NCBI RefSeq assembly: GCF_013408305.1
Contig: NZ_JACBZS010000001.1
Coordinates: forward strand, 2,170,001 to 2,234,000
DNA: 64,000 bases
Direction of reading: 5' to 3'
Source: Naumannella cuiyingiana
Lineage (GTDB): Bacteria; Actinomycetota; Actinomycetes; Propionibacteriales; Propionibacteriaceae
Both the position numbers and the translations under genes were made by a program. Of the stretch, positions 25,729 through 33,966 are shown one piece after another; positions within the stretch are counted from its first letter, which is position 1; each line of letters opens with the position of its first letter. The notes under the pieces are model-generated. The model worked only from the letters and a program-made list of their open reading frames with translations. It ran no database searches and was not told the origin of the DNA.

Positions 25729-27318
25729 TCAGTCCACGACATCGAATCGGATCAGCGTTGCAGTGCCGCCGGAAAGGCGGGTCGGGCTGTCCCTTGTCGG
25801 ACCGAGCAGCGTGAGCCGGGCGGTGTCGCGAGCGGCGAGGCCGCCGCTGTCCAGCCGCGAGATCTGGCTGACCTTCAGATCCTTGTCGCCGCGCCACCTG
25901 ACGGCGTACCTCGCCGAAGATTCGTCCATCGCGATGACAACGACGTCAACCCCGCTGCGTGACCGCGTCGCATAGGCGCGAACTCGCTCGCTCCCGGACA
26001 CCCGGACGGGCACAAGCTCGCCGGCCCGGACCTGGCCCGCGAACAGCAGCGCCAGGTAGTTCGAGCGGCCGACGACCCGGGGATCGTTGTCGACGGATCC
26101 GTCGGCACCGCAGACGACGCTCATCGGCGGCCCCCCGCGGCAACTGGCGAGGCTCGAGTGAAGGTTGAGGCGGTCGGCACCGAGACCCGCGGCCTGCAGC
26201 GCGATCTCGACGGTCCACAGCGCCTGAGCGCCGGTGCGGGAGGTCTCGCCGGTGCCCGGGCACGAGGTGGGGCCGATCTCCTCGATCCAGAACGGCAGAT
26301 CGTTGTCCCGGGCGATCTCGGCACCGACACCGAGGGTCGAGGACGTCCGATCGGGCAGGTCCGGCGACGCGAGATTGTCCACCGATGGGGCGGCATCCGC
26401 GTCGGTGTCGCCCTTCCGCCCCGGGCACGACCACAGCGGATACCAGTGCTGGGTGAGCGCCCGGGTGTTCGTCAGCTCCGCATCGGCGAAGGCGCGCAGC
26501 CAGCGCGCGTCGTAGGCGCCGGGCCCGGCCAGGGGAAGGTCGGGCACCTGGTTGTGGATCGCCTGCTCGTACTTCCGTGCCTCGTCCACCCACTTCTCGG
26601 GGGACCAACCCCTGCCCCGGATGCGGTACTGGGGCTGCGACTCGAGCCGGAAGCCGTTCGGCTCGTTGCCGATCGCAACGGCGACCAGTCGCTCACCCAG
26701 CGCGCGCCGGGCGTACTTCGCCATGTCGGCCGCCCGATCGGGATCGAAATGCCCGAGCGGCAGCGCCATGGTGACGGTCGCGTCGGTGGCGTCCGCGAAC
26801 CGCCCGAGCCGTGCCATGTCGTCCGGACCGATGGTGACCTCGGCCCATTCGGGAGCGGGCTCGCCTCGAGAGGTCCACCACACCCTTCGATCGACCGAGT
26901 TCCCGCCGAAGCGCAGCGACGGCTTCCGCAACGCCTTGACCAGCGTCTCCAGGCTCGACGAGCCCGGCTCCCAACGTGGATCGGCAAGATCGCTGGCCTC
27001 GAACGACAGGCCGACGCTCGTCCGACGGAAGGTGCCCGGCGGATCGTCGCCCGCGCCGAGCTCGATCGTGATGGTCTTCGCCCCGGCCGGTTCACCGCTC
27101 GACGTGTCGACAGGAGTGCCGGCCGGCCGAAGCCCGGGCGCGAAGTCCTCGAGCTCGGCCCACGGATCGGGCGACGGGGTTGCCGACGGCTCAGCGGGAG
27201 TCGGTGGGACGGTAGCGGGTGGGGTCGGGGTCAGGGCGGAGCAGCCGCCGAACAGGCTCGCCGCAATCGCGGCCGCGGCGAGCCGGTGCACCACCCACCG
27301 TCTCCCGGCGACGGTCAT
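25729..27318 (-). CDS. Secreted GH79-like glycoside hydrolase
   Basis: A 529-residue exported protein. A signal peptide (about residues 1-26) ends at FGGC, a weak lipobox, and is followed by a Pro/Thr/Ser linker. The catalytic region has LRFGGNSVDRRVWW, then GNEPNGF with Glu219 as likely acid/base, and FWIEEIGPTS with Glu346 or Glu347 as likely nucleophile. This arrangement is that of clan GH-A, best matched by GH79 (beta-glucuronidase/heparanase-like). A beta-rich C-terminal domain follows. It lies 22 bases after wecC, so it is co-expressed with enzymes making a uronic acid sugar. It may trim or release the locus's own polymer; the substrate is inferred. Confidence 0.75.
   Translation of the reverse strand: MTVAGRRWVVHRLAAAAIAASLFGGCSALTPTPPATVPPTPAEPSATPSPDPWAELEDFAPGLRPAGTPVDTSSGEPAGAKTITIELGAGDDPPGTFRRTSVGLSFEASDLADPRWEPGSSSLETLVKALRKPSLRFGGNSVDRRVWWTSRGEPAPEWAEVTIGPDDMARLGRFADATDATVTMALPLGHFDPDRAADMAKYARRALGERLVAVAIGNEPNGFRLESQPQYRIRGRGWSPEKWVDEARKYEQAIHNQVPDLPLAGPGAYDARWLRAFADAELTNTRALTQHWYPLWSCPGRKGDTDADAAPSVDNLASPDLPDRTSSTLGVGAEIARDNDLPFWIEEIGPTSCPGTGETSRTGAQALWTVEIALQAAGLGADRLNLHSSLASCRGGPPMSVVCGADGSVDNDPRVVGRSNYLALLFAGQVRAGELVPVRVSGSERVRAYATRSRSGVDVVVIAMDESSARYAVRWRGDKDLKVSQISRLDSGGLAARDTARLTLLGPTRDSPTRLSGGTATLIRFDVVD
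26151..26169 (+). repeat. 19-base sequence also present at 30025-30043
   Basis: GGCTCGAGTGAAGGTTGAG inside the GH79 gene (antisense of codons for LNLHSSL) recurs exactly in the gap between wecB and the LCP gene. A chance 19-base match in 64 kb is unlikely but not impossible. Confidence 0.6.
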
Positions 27319-27340
27319 GGCGTACCGCGTGGCCGGGTTC

Positions 27341-28585
27341 TCAGCGCCAGACGCCGCGTGTGTCGATCACCGGCTTGTCGCCAAGCTTCGCGCGGTCGAC
27401 CGCCTTGAACTCGGAGTGATCAACGAGCATGGCGATCGCCGACGCGCGGTCCAGCGCCGAGTCGAGATCGGTGAGCTCGACATTGTCCAGATCGCGCAGC
27501 GCGGCCGGCATTTCGTGCACATTGGGCTCCACGGCGAGGATCGTCGCGTGTGGCAGCTTCTCGGCCAGGCGGCGGGTGATGTCCAGGGCGGGCGACTCGC
27601 GCAGGTCGTCGATGTCGGGCTTGAAAGCCAGGCCGAGCGCCGCAACCACCGGCTTGCTCTCACCGTCGGCCGCAGCGACCACCTTGTCGATCACGATGTC
27701 GGGCTTGGAGTCGTTGACCAGGCGCGCCTGCTTGATCAACTTCGACTCGTCCGGCGCCGAGGACACGATGAACCACGGGTCGACGGCGATGCAATGGCCG
27801 CCGACGCCGGGCCCCGGCTGGAGGATGTTCACCCGCGGATGCAGATTGGCCAGCTCGATCAGCTCCCAGACGTCGATGCCGAGCCGGTCGCAGATGATCG
27901 ACAACTCGTTGGCGAACGCGATGTTCACGTCGCGGAAGGAGTTCTCGGTGAGCTTGGCCATCTCCGCGGTGCGCGCATCGGTCAGCGGCATCTGCCCCTC
28001 GCAGAACGAGGCGTACAGGTCGCGGGCCAGCTCGGCCGCCTTCGGCGTGACCCCACCGATCACCCGGTCGTTGGTGGTCAGCTCGACCATGATCCGGCCG
28101 GGCAGCACCCGCTCCGGGCAGTGCGCGAAGTGCACGATCGGCCGGTCCTGCGAGCCGTCCGCCGACAGGTCGGGCCGCTCGGCAAGGATCACGTCGGCCA
28201 TCCGCTCGGTCGTTCCCGGGGCGGTCGTGGACTCCAGGATCACCAGGGCGTCGGGCCCCAACTTCGGCGCCAGCGACTTCGACGCGGCGTCGATGTAGCG
28301 CATGTCGACCTGGTGGGCATCGTCATGCGGCGTCGGCACCGCCACGATGTAGGCATCAGCCTCCGGAATGTCTGCCTGGGCGGTCAGGTTTCCCGACGAC
28401 ACGGCCTCCGACAGCAGCGTCTCCAGGCCGGGCTCGACGAATGGCAGCTCGCCGCGGTTCACCGCGTCCATCCGTTCGGTGTCGAGGTCGACCCCGATCA
28501 CCCGATGGCCCTTGCTGGCCAGAATTGCGGCGGTCGGGAGGCCGATGTAGCCCAGGCCGATGACTGCGACGGTCTGCTTGTTCAC
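27341..28585 (-). CDS. wecC: UDP-N-acetyl-D-mannosamine dehydrogenase
   Basis: WecC oxidises UDP-ManNAc twice with NAD to give UDP-ManNAcA. The 414-residue protein has the Rossmann motif GLGYIGLP (10-17), VAVPTP, the ESTTAPGTT segment, LTENSFRDVNIAFANELS, and the catalytic Cys265 in GVGGHCIAVDPWF, followed by LAFKPDIDDLRESPA. The GTG start overlaps the wecB stop (GTGA), so product passes between coupled enzymes. Among sugar-nucleotide dehydrogenases the neighbouring wecB points to ManNAc rather than glucose as substrate. The resulting acidic sugar is presumably a main component of the exported polymer. Confidence 0.93.
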   Translation of the reverse strand: MNKQTVAVIGLGYIGLPTAAILASKGHRVIGVDLDTERMDAVNRGELPFVEPGLETLLSEAVSSGNLTAQADIPEADAYIVAVPTPHDDAHQVDMRYIDAASKSLAPKLGPDALVILESTTAPGTTERMADVILAERPDLSADGSQDRPIVHFAHCPERVLPGRIMVELTTNDRVIGGVTPKAAELARDLYASFCEGQMPLTDARTAEMAKLTENSFRDVNIAFANELSIICDRLGIDVWELIELANLHPRVNILQPGPGVGGHCIAVDPWFIVSSAPDESKLIKQARLVNDSKPDIVIDKVVAAADGESKPVVAALGLAFKPDIDDLRESPALDITRRLAEKLPHATILAVEPNVHEMPAALRDLDNVELTDLDSALDRASAIAMLVDHSEFKAVDRAKLGDKPVIDTRGVWR

Positions 28586-29829
28586 TTCGCTCCTGCGGGG
28601 ATTGCGGTCAGGCTTGCGAGATCGGTCGGAGACAGCGCTTCGGCGACCTCTTCGTCAACGGGTGCGGCTGCGGTGCCGGTCTCGTCCGTCCCGAAGTCCG
28701 GGAGGCGATCGCCGAGCCCGAACAGATGCTCGATGGCCGCGACGGTACGGTCGGCCGCCCGGCCGTCGCCGTAGGGGTTCACTGCATTCGCGATCGCGTC
28801 GTACCACCGCTGATCATGGATCAGCCGCGACACCTCGTCGACGATGCGCTGCTCGTCGGTGCCGATCAGTTGCACGGTGCCGGCGACCACGGCCTCGGGG
28901 CGTTCGGTGTTCTCCCGCATCACCAGCACCGGCTTGCCCAGCGACGGCGCCTCCTCCTGCACGCCGCCGGAGTCGGTCAGCACGATCCGGCACGCGGACA
29001 GCAGATGGGTGAACTGGTCGTAGGGCAGCGGCTCGGAGATGATCACATTCGCGACATCGGTCACCTGCGGCAGGACGGCCTCGCGTACCAAGGGATTGCG
29101 GTGGGCCGGCAGCACGATCATCCACTCCGGATTCTCCAGCGCGATCCGGCGCAGCGCCCGGCCGACGCCCTCCATCGCGCTGCCCCAGTTCTCACGGCGG
29201 TGCGTCGTGACGAGCACGATGGGCCGGCCCTGGGCGACCGCGTCCGCGATCCGCTCGTCCTCGAACGGGGCCTCCGCCCGCACGGCCTGCAACAAGGCAT
29301 CGATCACGGTATTGCCGGTCACCGCGATGGTCGCCTCGCTCGTGCCCTCGCGGAGCAGGTTCATCCGAGCCGTCGACGTGGCCGCCAGATGCAGGCTGGC
29401 CAACTGGCTGACCAGTCGGCGGTTGGCCTCCTCCGGGAACGGGGAGAACAGGTCACCGCTGCGCAGGCCGGCCTCGAGGTGGATCACCTTGATGTCCTGG
29501 TGGAAGGCGGCCTGGGCGGCGGCCACCACCGTCGAGGTGTCGCCCTGCACGAGCACGGCGTCCGGGCGGTCGTCGGCGAGCACGCGGTCGAGCCGGGTGA
29601 ACATCTTGCCCATCAGCTCGTTCAGCGACTGGCCCTGGGCGAAGACGTCGAGATCGTGGTCGGGCGTGATGCCGAAGAAGTCATTCACCTGGTCGAGCAT
29701 CTCGCGATGCTGGCCGGTCACCAGGGTGACGGAATCGAGCTTGCCCGAGCCCTCCAGGGCACGGATCACGGGCGCCACCTTGATGGCCTCGGGACGCGTA
29801 CCGTAGATCGTCATGATTCGAGCGGTCAT
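28582..29829 (-). CDS. wecB: UDP-N-acetylglucosamine 2-epimerase (non-hydrolysing)
   Basis: WecB interconverts UDP-GlcNAc and UDP-ManNAc in the cytoplasm. The 415-residue product has GTRPEAIKVAPVI at the start, VQGDTSTVVAAAQAAFH, HLEAGLRSGD, THRRENWG, TDSGGVQEEAPSLGKPVLVM and RENTERPEAVVAGT, all diagnostic. ATG 29829 follows GAGGAG at 7 bases and is preferred over a start 24 bases upstream. It has about 45 additional Ala/Glu-rich residues at the C-terminus compared with the core family. It heads the wecB-wecC-GH79 unit. Confidence 0.95.
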   Translation of the reverse strand: MTARIMTIYGTRPEAIKVAPVIRALEGSGKLDSVTLVTGQHREMLDQVNDFFGITPDHDLDVFAQGQSLNELMGKMFTRLDRVLADDRPDAVLVQGDTSTVVAAAQAAFHQDIKVIHLEAGLRSGDLFSPFPEEANRRLVSQLASLHLAATSTARMNLLREGTSEATIAVTGNTVIDALLQAVRAEAPFEDERIADAVAQGRPIVLVTTHRRENWGSAMEGVGRALRRIALENPEWMIVLPAHRNPLVREAVLPQVTDVANVIISEPLPYDQFTHLLSACRIVLTDSGGVQEEAPSLGKPVLVMRENTERPEAVVAGTVQLIGTDEQRIVDEVSRLIHDQRWYDAIANAVNPYGDGRAADRTVAAIEHLFGLGDRLPDFGTDETGTAAAPVDEEVAEALSPTDLASLTAIPAGAK

Positions 29830-30099
29830 CGGAATCTCCTCGCTGTCGCGCATGGAGCATGGGCGGCTTTGATGACCACACGGTTAACAACCCGTCGTGC
29901 AGACGCGAGCAACCATCACCGAAGCCGGCCGAGAACCCGATCCCCCTATTTCCAACCCTCGTCCCTTACCCCGCGCGCAGGCTAACCAGCGCCGGGCCCG
30001 ATAGTCCACCCGTGTGACGGGTGGGGCTCGAGTGAAGGTTGAGCCTTCCGAGGTTGCGTGATGCCTGCCCCTGTGCTCGGCGAGCGGTCACCCCGGGCG
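29830..30099. other. 270-base gap between wecB and the LCP gene
   Basis: No gene is visible. It must contain the wecB promoter (both genes read on the minus strand, so it also holds the end of the LCP unit). At 30007-30025 CCACCCGT/ACGGGTGG forms a perfect 8-bp stem with a 3-base loop but no T tract, about 75 bases after the LCP stop; it is a weak terminator candidate. The 19-base repeat at 30025-30043 abuts it. Confidence 0.5.
30025..30043 (+). repeat. Second copy of the 19-base sequence found in the GH79 gene
   Basis: Identical to 26151-26169. It lies in non-coding DNA beside a hairpin, so it may be a relic of a rearranged copy of the GH79 region or a coincidence. Confidence 0.55.
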
Positions 30100-31179
30100 T
30101 CACCCTTCGGGATACTTGGAGACATATTCGTCGACCTTGTCATCGCGCAGCGCCTGCGCGAGTTCGGCCATCTTCTCCTCGTCCGGCAACGCGATGCTGG
30201 CATTGGTACGCGGGTCCCGGCCGAAGCCGGTGATCGGCGCCTCCAGCGAGACCATCGAGTTGTTCTGTCCCGCCAGGTCGCGGTAGTCCATGGCCTGTTG
30301 GGTGATCTGGTCGGAGGTGAAGCCCTGGTCGACCGTGACGTACTGCGAGACCGTGTCCACCACCAGCGCGAACCGCCCGGGATTGATCAACGTCTCGGGG
30401 CTCATCGTCTTCTTCATGATCCCCTGCAACACCGCCCGGTGGTTGGCATCGCGGCTGATCGCCCCGTCCGGCAGCTTCTTCCGCTCCCGGGCAAAGACCA
30501 GGGCGCAGTCGCCCTGCACGGTGATCTTCCCCTCCGGGAAGTCGCAGTTGACGCCCCCGACACTGCGCTGGAAGGCATTCGCGTTCTGCACCTCGATGCC
30601 GCCGAGTGCGGTGGTCAGGTCCTTGAAGGACTGGAAGTCGATGCTGGCGGCGTGATCGATTCGGAGGTCGAACAGCTTCTCGACGCTCTGCACGCTGAGC
30701 CCCATACCGCCATAGGCGTAGGCGTGGGTGATCTTCTCCTTGCCGCGCCCCGGGATCTCGGCGTACAGATCGCGGGGGATGGAGATCAGGTAGATCTTGG
30801 ACCGGTCGGCCGGGATGTGGGCGATCAGCAGCGCGTCGCTGCGGCCCGGGTCGTCCGGCGACACCGATCCCTTGTCGGTTCCGATCAGCACATAGTTGCG
30901 CGCGACCGAGCCGTCCGGGTTCGGCGAGGTCGCCGGCGGGCGGTTGGGGTAGTTCGGGATGTCCTCGCGGGCGAAGTTGTTGGTCGCGCCGCGCAGCGTT
31001 GCCGCGTAGTACGCCGCGACCGCGCCGACCGCGAGCACCAGCACACCGGCGATCACCAGCAGGATCAGCAGCGGACGGCCTCGCCGGCGCCGCTCCCCAC
31101 CGCCTTCGGCGTCCGCCGCGGCACGTCGCGGCTCCTCCTCGCGGTCGTCCATCAGGGACAGCCCCTCGTTGTCACTCAT
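30100..31179 (-). CDS. LytR-CpsA-Psr (LCP) family transferase
   Basis: LCP proteins transfer undecaprenyl-linked glycans onto peptidoglycan. The 359-residue product has an acidic/basic cytoplasmic N-terminus, one membrane anchor (about residues 37-59) and an extracellular LCP domain. The latter has RSDALLIAHIPADRSKIYLISIPRDLY, the conserved Arg/Asp framework that binds the polyprenyl pyrophosphate, and INHAY-like ITHAYAYGG, FQSFKDLTTALGGIEV, and ARERKKLPDGAISRDANHR. ATG 31179 follows GGGGCGAG. Its position at the edge of the locus, next to the ABC exporter pathway, makes it the likely wall ligase for this polymer. No LytR_C domain follows. Confidence 0.9.
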   Translation of the reverse strand: MSDNEGLSLMDDREEEPRRAAADAEGGGERRRRGRPLLILLVIAGVLVLAVGAVAAYYAATLRGATNNFAREDIPNYPNRPPATSPNPDGSVARNYVLIGTDKGSVSPDDPGRSDALLIAHIPADRSKIYLISIPRDLYAEIPGRGKEKITHAYAYGGMGLSVQSVEKLFDLRIDHAASIDFQSFKDLTTALGGIEVQNANAFQRSVGGVNCDFPEGKITVQGDCALVFARERKKLPDGAISRDANHRAVLQGIMKKTMSPETLINPGRFALVVDTVSQYVTVDQGFTSDQITQQAMDYRDLAGQNNSMVSLEAPITGFGRDPRTNASIALPDEEKMAELAQALRDDKVDEYVSKYPEG

Positions 31180-31284
31180 CGTCTCGCCCCTGGTGTGTGG
31201 TCCCTGTCGGTCGTCTGGGTACGCCAACCCCCGATGGCGCCGCGACGATGCTACGTGAGCGGGGTGCGGTGGCACACTCGCCGC

Positions 31285-32154
31285 GTGGCAAAACGTCCCG
31301 AAGTCGTACCCGACATCCTCGACTGGTACGCCGAGAGTGCGCGGGACCTGCCATGGCGCGCCGCCGATCGGACCCCGTGGGGCGTCCTCGTCTCGGAGTT
31401 CATGCTGCAGCAGACGCCGGTCTCGCGGGTGCTCCGCCCGTGGTCGGCCTGGCTGGAGCGCTGGCCGGCGCCCGCGGCGCTGGCGGCCGAGCCAGCCGGC
31501 GAGGCGATCCGCGCATGGGGCCGGCTCGGTTACCCGCGCCGGGCGCTGCGGCTGCACGCCGCGGCCGTGGCGATCACCGAGCGGCACGGCGGCGAGGTGC
31601 CCGATGATCACGAGGCGCTGCTCGCGCTGCCCGGGGTCGGCGCCTACACGGCGGCCGCCGTGGCGAGCTTCGCCTTCGGCCGTCGGCACGTGGTGCTGGA
31701 CACCAATGTCCGCCGGGTCCTGGGCCGGGTGATCGGCGCGACGGCGTACCCGCCGAATCACCAGACCGCCACCGAGCGCGACCTGGCCGAGCAGCTCGTG
31801 CCTGCCGATCCGGCGCGCGCAGCGCGCTGGGCCGCTGCCTCGATGGAGCTGGGTGCGATCGTCTGCACGGCCCGGAACCCGGCGTGCGGCCGCTGCCCGG
31901 TGGCCGACCGCTGTGCCTGGCTGGCCGCCGGCCGGCCCGACAACGCCCCGCCGCGGCGGGGGCAGTCCTACGCCGGGACGGACCGCCAGTGCCGCGGTGC
32001 GCTGCTCGCCGTGCTCCGCGATGCCGATGAGCCCGTCGTCGGCGAACGGCTCGATCTCGCCTGGCCGGCAGCGGTCCAGCGCGAGCGCGCGCTGGCGGGC
32101 CTGCTGGCCGACGGTCTGGTGGTCCGGGTCGGCGAGCGGTACGCCCTGCCGTGA
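31285..32154 (+). CDS. mutY: A/G-specific adenine glycosylase
   Basis: MutY removes adenine mispaired with 8-oxoguanine. The 289-residue product shows the catalytic Glu38 in SEFMLQQTPV, the helix-hairpin-helix LPGVGAYTAAAV (about 115-126), Asp139 in VLDTNVRRVLG, and four Cys (194, 201, 204, 210) in the C-x6-C-x2-C-x5-C array that binds a 4Fe-4S cluster. After the cluster only about 80 residues remain, so the NUDIX-like 8-oxoG recognition domain of longer MutY proteins is short or absent, as in several actinobacterial forms. GTG 31285 is the first start matching the family; it lacks a clear SD. In Mycobacterium mutY also lies near disA and radA. Confidence 0.93.
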   Translation: MAKRPEVVPDILDWYAESARDLPWRAADRTPWGVLVSEFMLQQTPVSRVLRPWSAWLERWPAPAALAAEPAGEAIRAWGRLGYPRRALRLHAAAVAITERHGGEVPDDHEALLALPGVGAYTAAAVASFAFGRRHVVLDTNVRRVLGRVIGATAYPPNHQTATERDLAEQLVPADPARAARWAAASMELGAIVCTARNPACGRCPVADRCAWLAAGRPDNAPPRRGQSYAGTDRQCRGALLAVLRDADEPVVGERLDLAWPAAVQRERALAGLLADGLVVRVGERYALP

Positions 32155-32169
32155 TCAGGCCCGGCCCGA

Positions 32170-33036
32170 TCAACCCTTGTCGGCGCCGGCGGTGAGTCCT
32201 TCGGTGAGCGCGCGCTCGGCGATGCCGTAGAGGATCACGATGGGCACCGTCAACAGCACGCTGCCGGCCATCAGCACGGTCCGCGAGACCTCCTGGCCGT
32301 CGGCCAGCCGGGTCAGCCCGAGCGAGACGGTCCACAGGTCCTGGTGGGCCGACAGGAACAGCAGCGCGAACAAGAACTCGTTCCACGCGATCATGAACGA
32401 GTACAGCGCGGTCGACATGATCGTCGGCATCGCCAGCGGCACGATGATCCGGGTGATCAACTGCCAACGGCTGACCCCGTCCATCAGCGCGGCCTCGTCG
32501 ATCGACTTCGGGATGCCGGACAGATAGGCGCGCAACATGTGCACCGAGACCGGAACGGTCAGGGCGATGTAGGCGATCATCAGTCCGAACAGGCTGGAGC
32601 CCAGTCCGATCAACTGGAAGCCGACGAAGATCGGCACGGCGATGATGATCGTCGGGAAGAAGTAAACGGCCAGGAACAGCGCCGAGACCTGCCGGCGACC
32701 GAAGAAGTCCAGCCGGGACACCGCATAGGACGCCGGTATCGCGAACACCATGGTCAGCACGGTCGCGCCGATCGCCACGACCGCCGAGTTGCGCATGAAC
32801 AGGCCGAAGCCGTAGCCGTCCTCGGACTCCGGCGCCAGCACCTGTTGATAGGTCTCGGTGGTCAACTGTGCGAGGTCGGGGAAGATCCGCAGCGGATTGC
32901 GCTGCAGCTCCTCGATCTGCACGAAGCTCAGCACGAGCATGTAGTAGAAGGGGAACACTGCCGCCAGCACCAGGAAAACGATCACCAGCCAGCGCGCCAC
33001 CCGCAGGGCACGCTCCTGGAAGCGCACGCTGCTCAT
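32170..33036 (-). CDS. Carbohydrate ABC transporter permease (MalG-like)
   Basis: The 288-residue protein has six hydrophobic segments and the cytoplasmic EAA loop in DEAALMDGVSRWQLITRIIVPLAMP, which contacts the ATPase. A VPVSVHMLRAYLSGIPKSIDEAA stretch is the usual MalG-side sequence. ATG overlaps the stop of the partner permease (ATGA). It is the last gene of a binding protein, permease, permease unit with no ATPase; a shared MsmK-like ATPase elsewhere is presumably used. It converges on mutY with only 15 bases between stops. Confidence 0.93.
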   Translation of the reverse strand: MSSVRFQERALRVARWLVIVFLVLAAVFPFYYMLVLSFVQIEELQRNPLRIFPDLAQLTTETYQQVLAPESEDGYGFGLFMRNSAVVAIGATVLTMVFAIPASYAVSRLDFFGRRQVSALFLAVYFFPTIIIAVPIFVGFQLIGLGSSLFGLMIAYIALTVPVSVHMLRAYLSGIPKSIDEAALMDGVSRWQLITRIIVPLAMPTIMSTALYSFMIAWNEFLFALLFLSAHQDLWTVSLGLTRLADGQEVSRTVLMAGSVLLTVPIVILYGIAERALTEGLTAGADKG

Positions 33037-33965
33037 GGCTGCCTCTCGTTCCGGCGCGAGGCCCGCAGGAAGATCACCAGGCCGACCGCGAGGAAGACCG
33101 CCAGCACTACGGCATTCGCGCTGGCCGCGCCGATGTCGCTCGATCCGACGAGCTGGTCATAGACGCGCACGGCGGCGACCTGGGTCCCGGCCGCGCCGCC
33201 GGTCAGCAGATAGATGTCGTCGAACTTGTTGAAGGTCATCACGAGCCGCAGCAGGCTCAGGATCGCGATCGTCGGAAGCAGCGCCCGCAAGATCACGTAC
33301 CAGAACGTCTGAACCGGGGTCGCGCCGTCGACCGCGGCCGCCTCTTCCAGCTCGCGGTTCAGGCCGGTCAGGGCGGCCGCGAGGAACATGAACGCGAACG
33401 GGAAGTAGCGCCAGATCTCGAAGGCGATCACCGTGAGCAGGGCGAGCGGTCGCGTACCGAGGAAGTTGATCGGATACTCCCAGCCCAGCAGGCGGGTGCC
33501 CACGGCATTCACGATCCCGAACTGGGGGTGCAACATCACCTGCCAGACGAAGGCCGCGGCGACGACGGGCGCGACATAGGGCAGCAGCATCAGCGCGCGC
33601 AGCGGGCCGCGGCCACGAAACCGCGACCGGAACGCGAGTGCGGCGATCAGGCCGAGGACGATCGAGCCGGCGGTGGTGGCGATCGTGTAGACCACGGTGG
33701 TGCCGAGGGACACCCAGAACCCGCGCGAGGTGAACACCGCGATGTAGTTGCCCAGCGTGAACCGGTTGAAGATCCCGTTGCGGGCGACATCGGCGTAGCG
33801 GGCCTCCTGGAACGACAGCACCACCGTCCAGGCGATCGGCACGATGATGATCGCGGTGATGATCAACACGATCGGCGCAACCATGGTCAGCCCGTCCCGG
33901 CGCTCCTGCCGGGCCATCGCCTTCCGGCTGGGTACGCCTGGCTGAGCCGCCGCCACGCTCGCCAT
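33033..33965 (-). CDS. Carbohydrate ABC transporter permease (MalF-like)
   Basis: A 310-residue membrane protein with about six segments; the N-terminal PIVLIITAIIIVPIAWTVVLS helix is followed by periplasmic sequence and the EAA motif in EEAAAVDGATPVQTFWYVIL. Start ATG 33965 sits one base after the solute-binding protein stop; a longer frame upstream would overlap that gene. It forms the heterodimeric channel with the next gene. The substrate is unknown; family members of this type carry mono- or oligosaccharides. Confidence 0.92.
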   Translation of the reverse strand: MASVAAAQPGVPSRKAMARQERRDGLTMVAPIVLIITAIIIVPIAWTVVLSFQEARYADVARNGIFNRFTLGNYIAVFTSRGFWVSLGTTVVYTIATTAGSIVLGLIAALAFRSRFRGRGPLRALMLLPYVAPVVAAAFVWQVMLHPQFGIVNAVGTRLLGWEYPINFLGTRPLALLTVIAFEIWRYFPFAFMFLAAALTGLNRELEEAAAVDGATPVQTFWYVILRALLPTIAILSLLRLVMTFNKFDDIYLLTGGAAGTQVAAVRVYDQLVGSSDIGAASANAVVLAVFLAVGLVIFLRASRRNERQP

Positions 33966-33966
33966 C

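Noticed and set aside
28582-29829. Part of an enterobacterial common antigen pathway
   Set aside because: Only wecB/wecC are shared; the exporter is ABC-type and the organism is actinobacterial.
30007-30025. A strong terminator for the LCP gene
   Set aside because: The hairpin is good, but no T tract follows on the minus strand and it is 75 bases from the stop, so it is mentioned only as a weak candidate.
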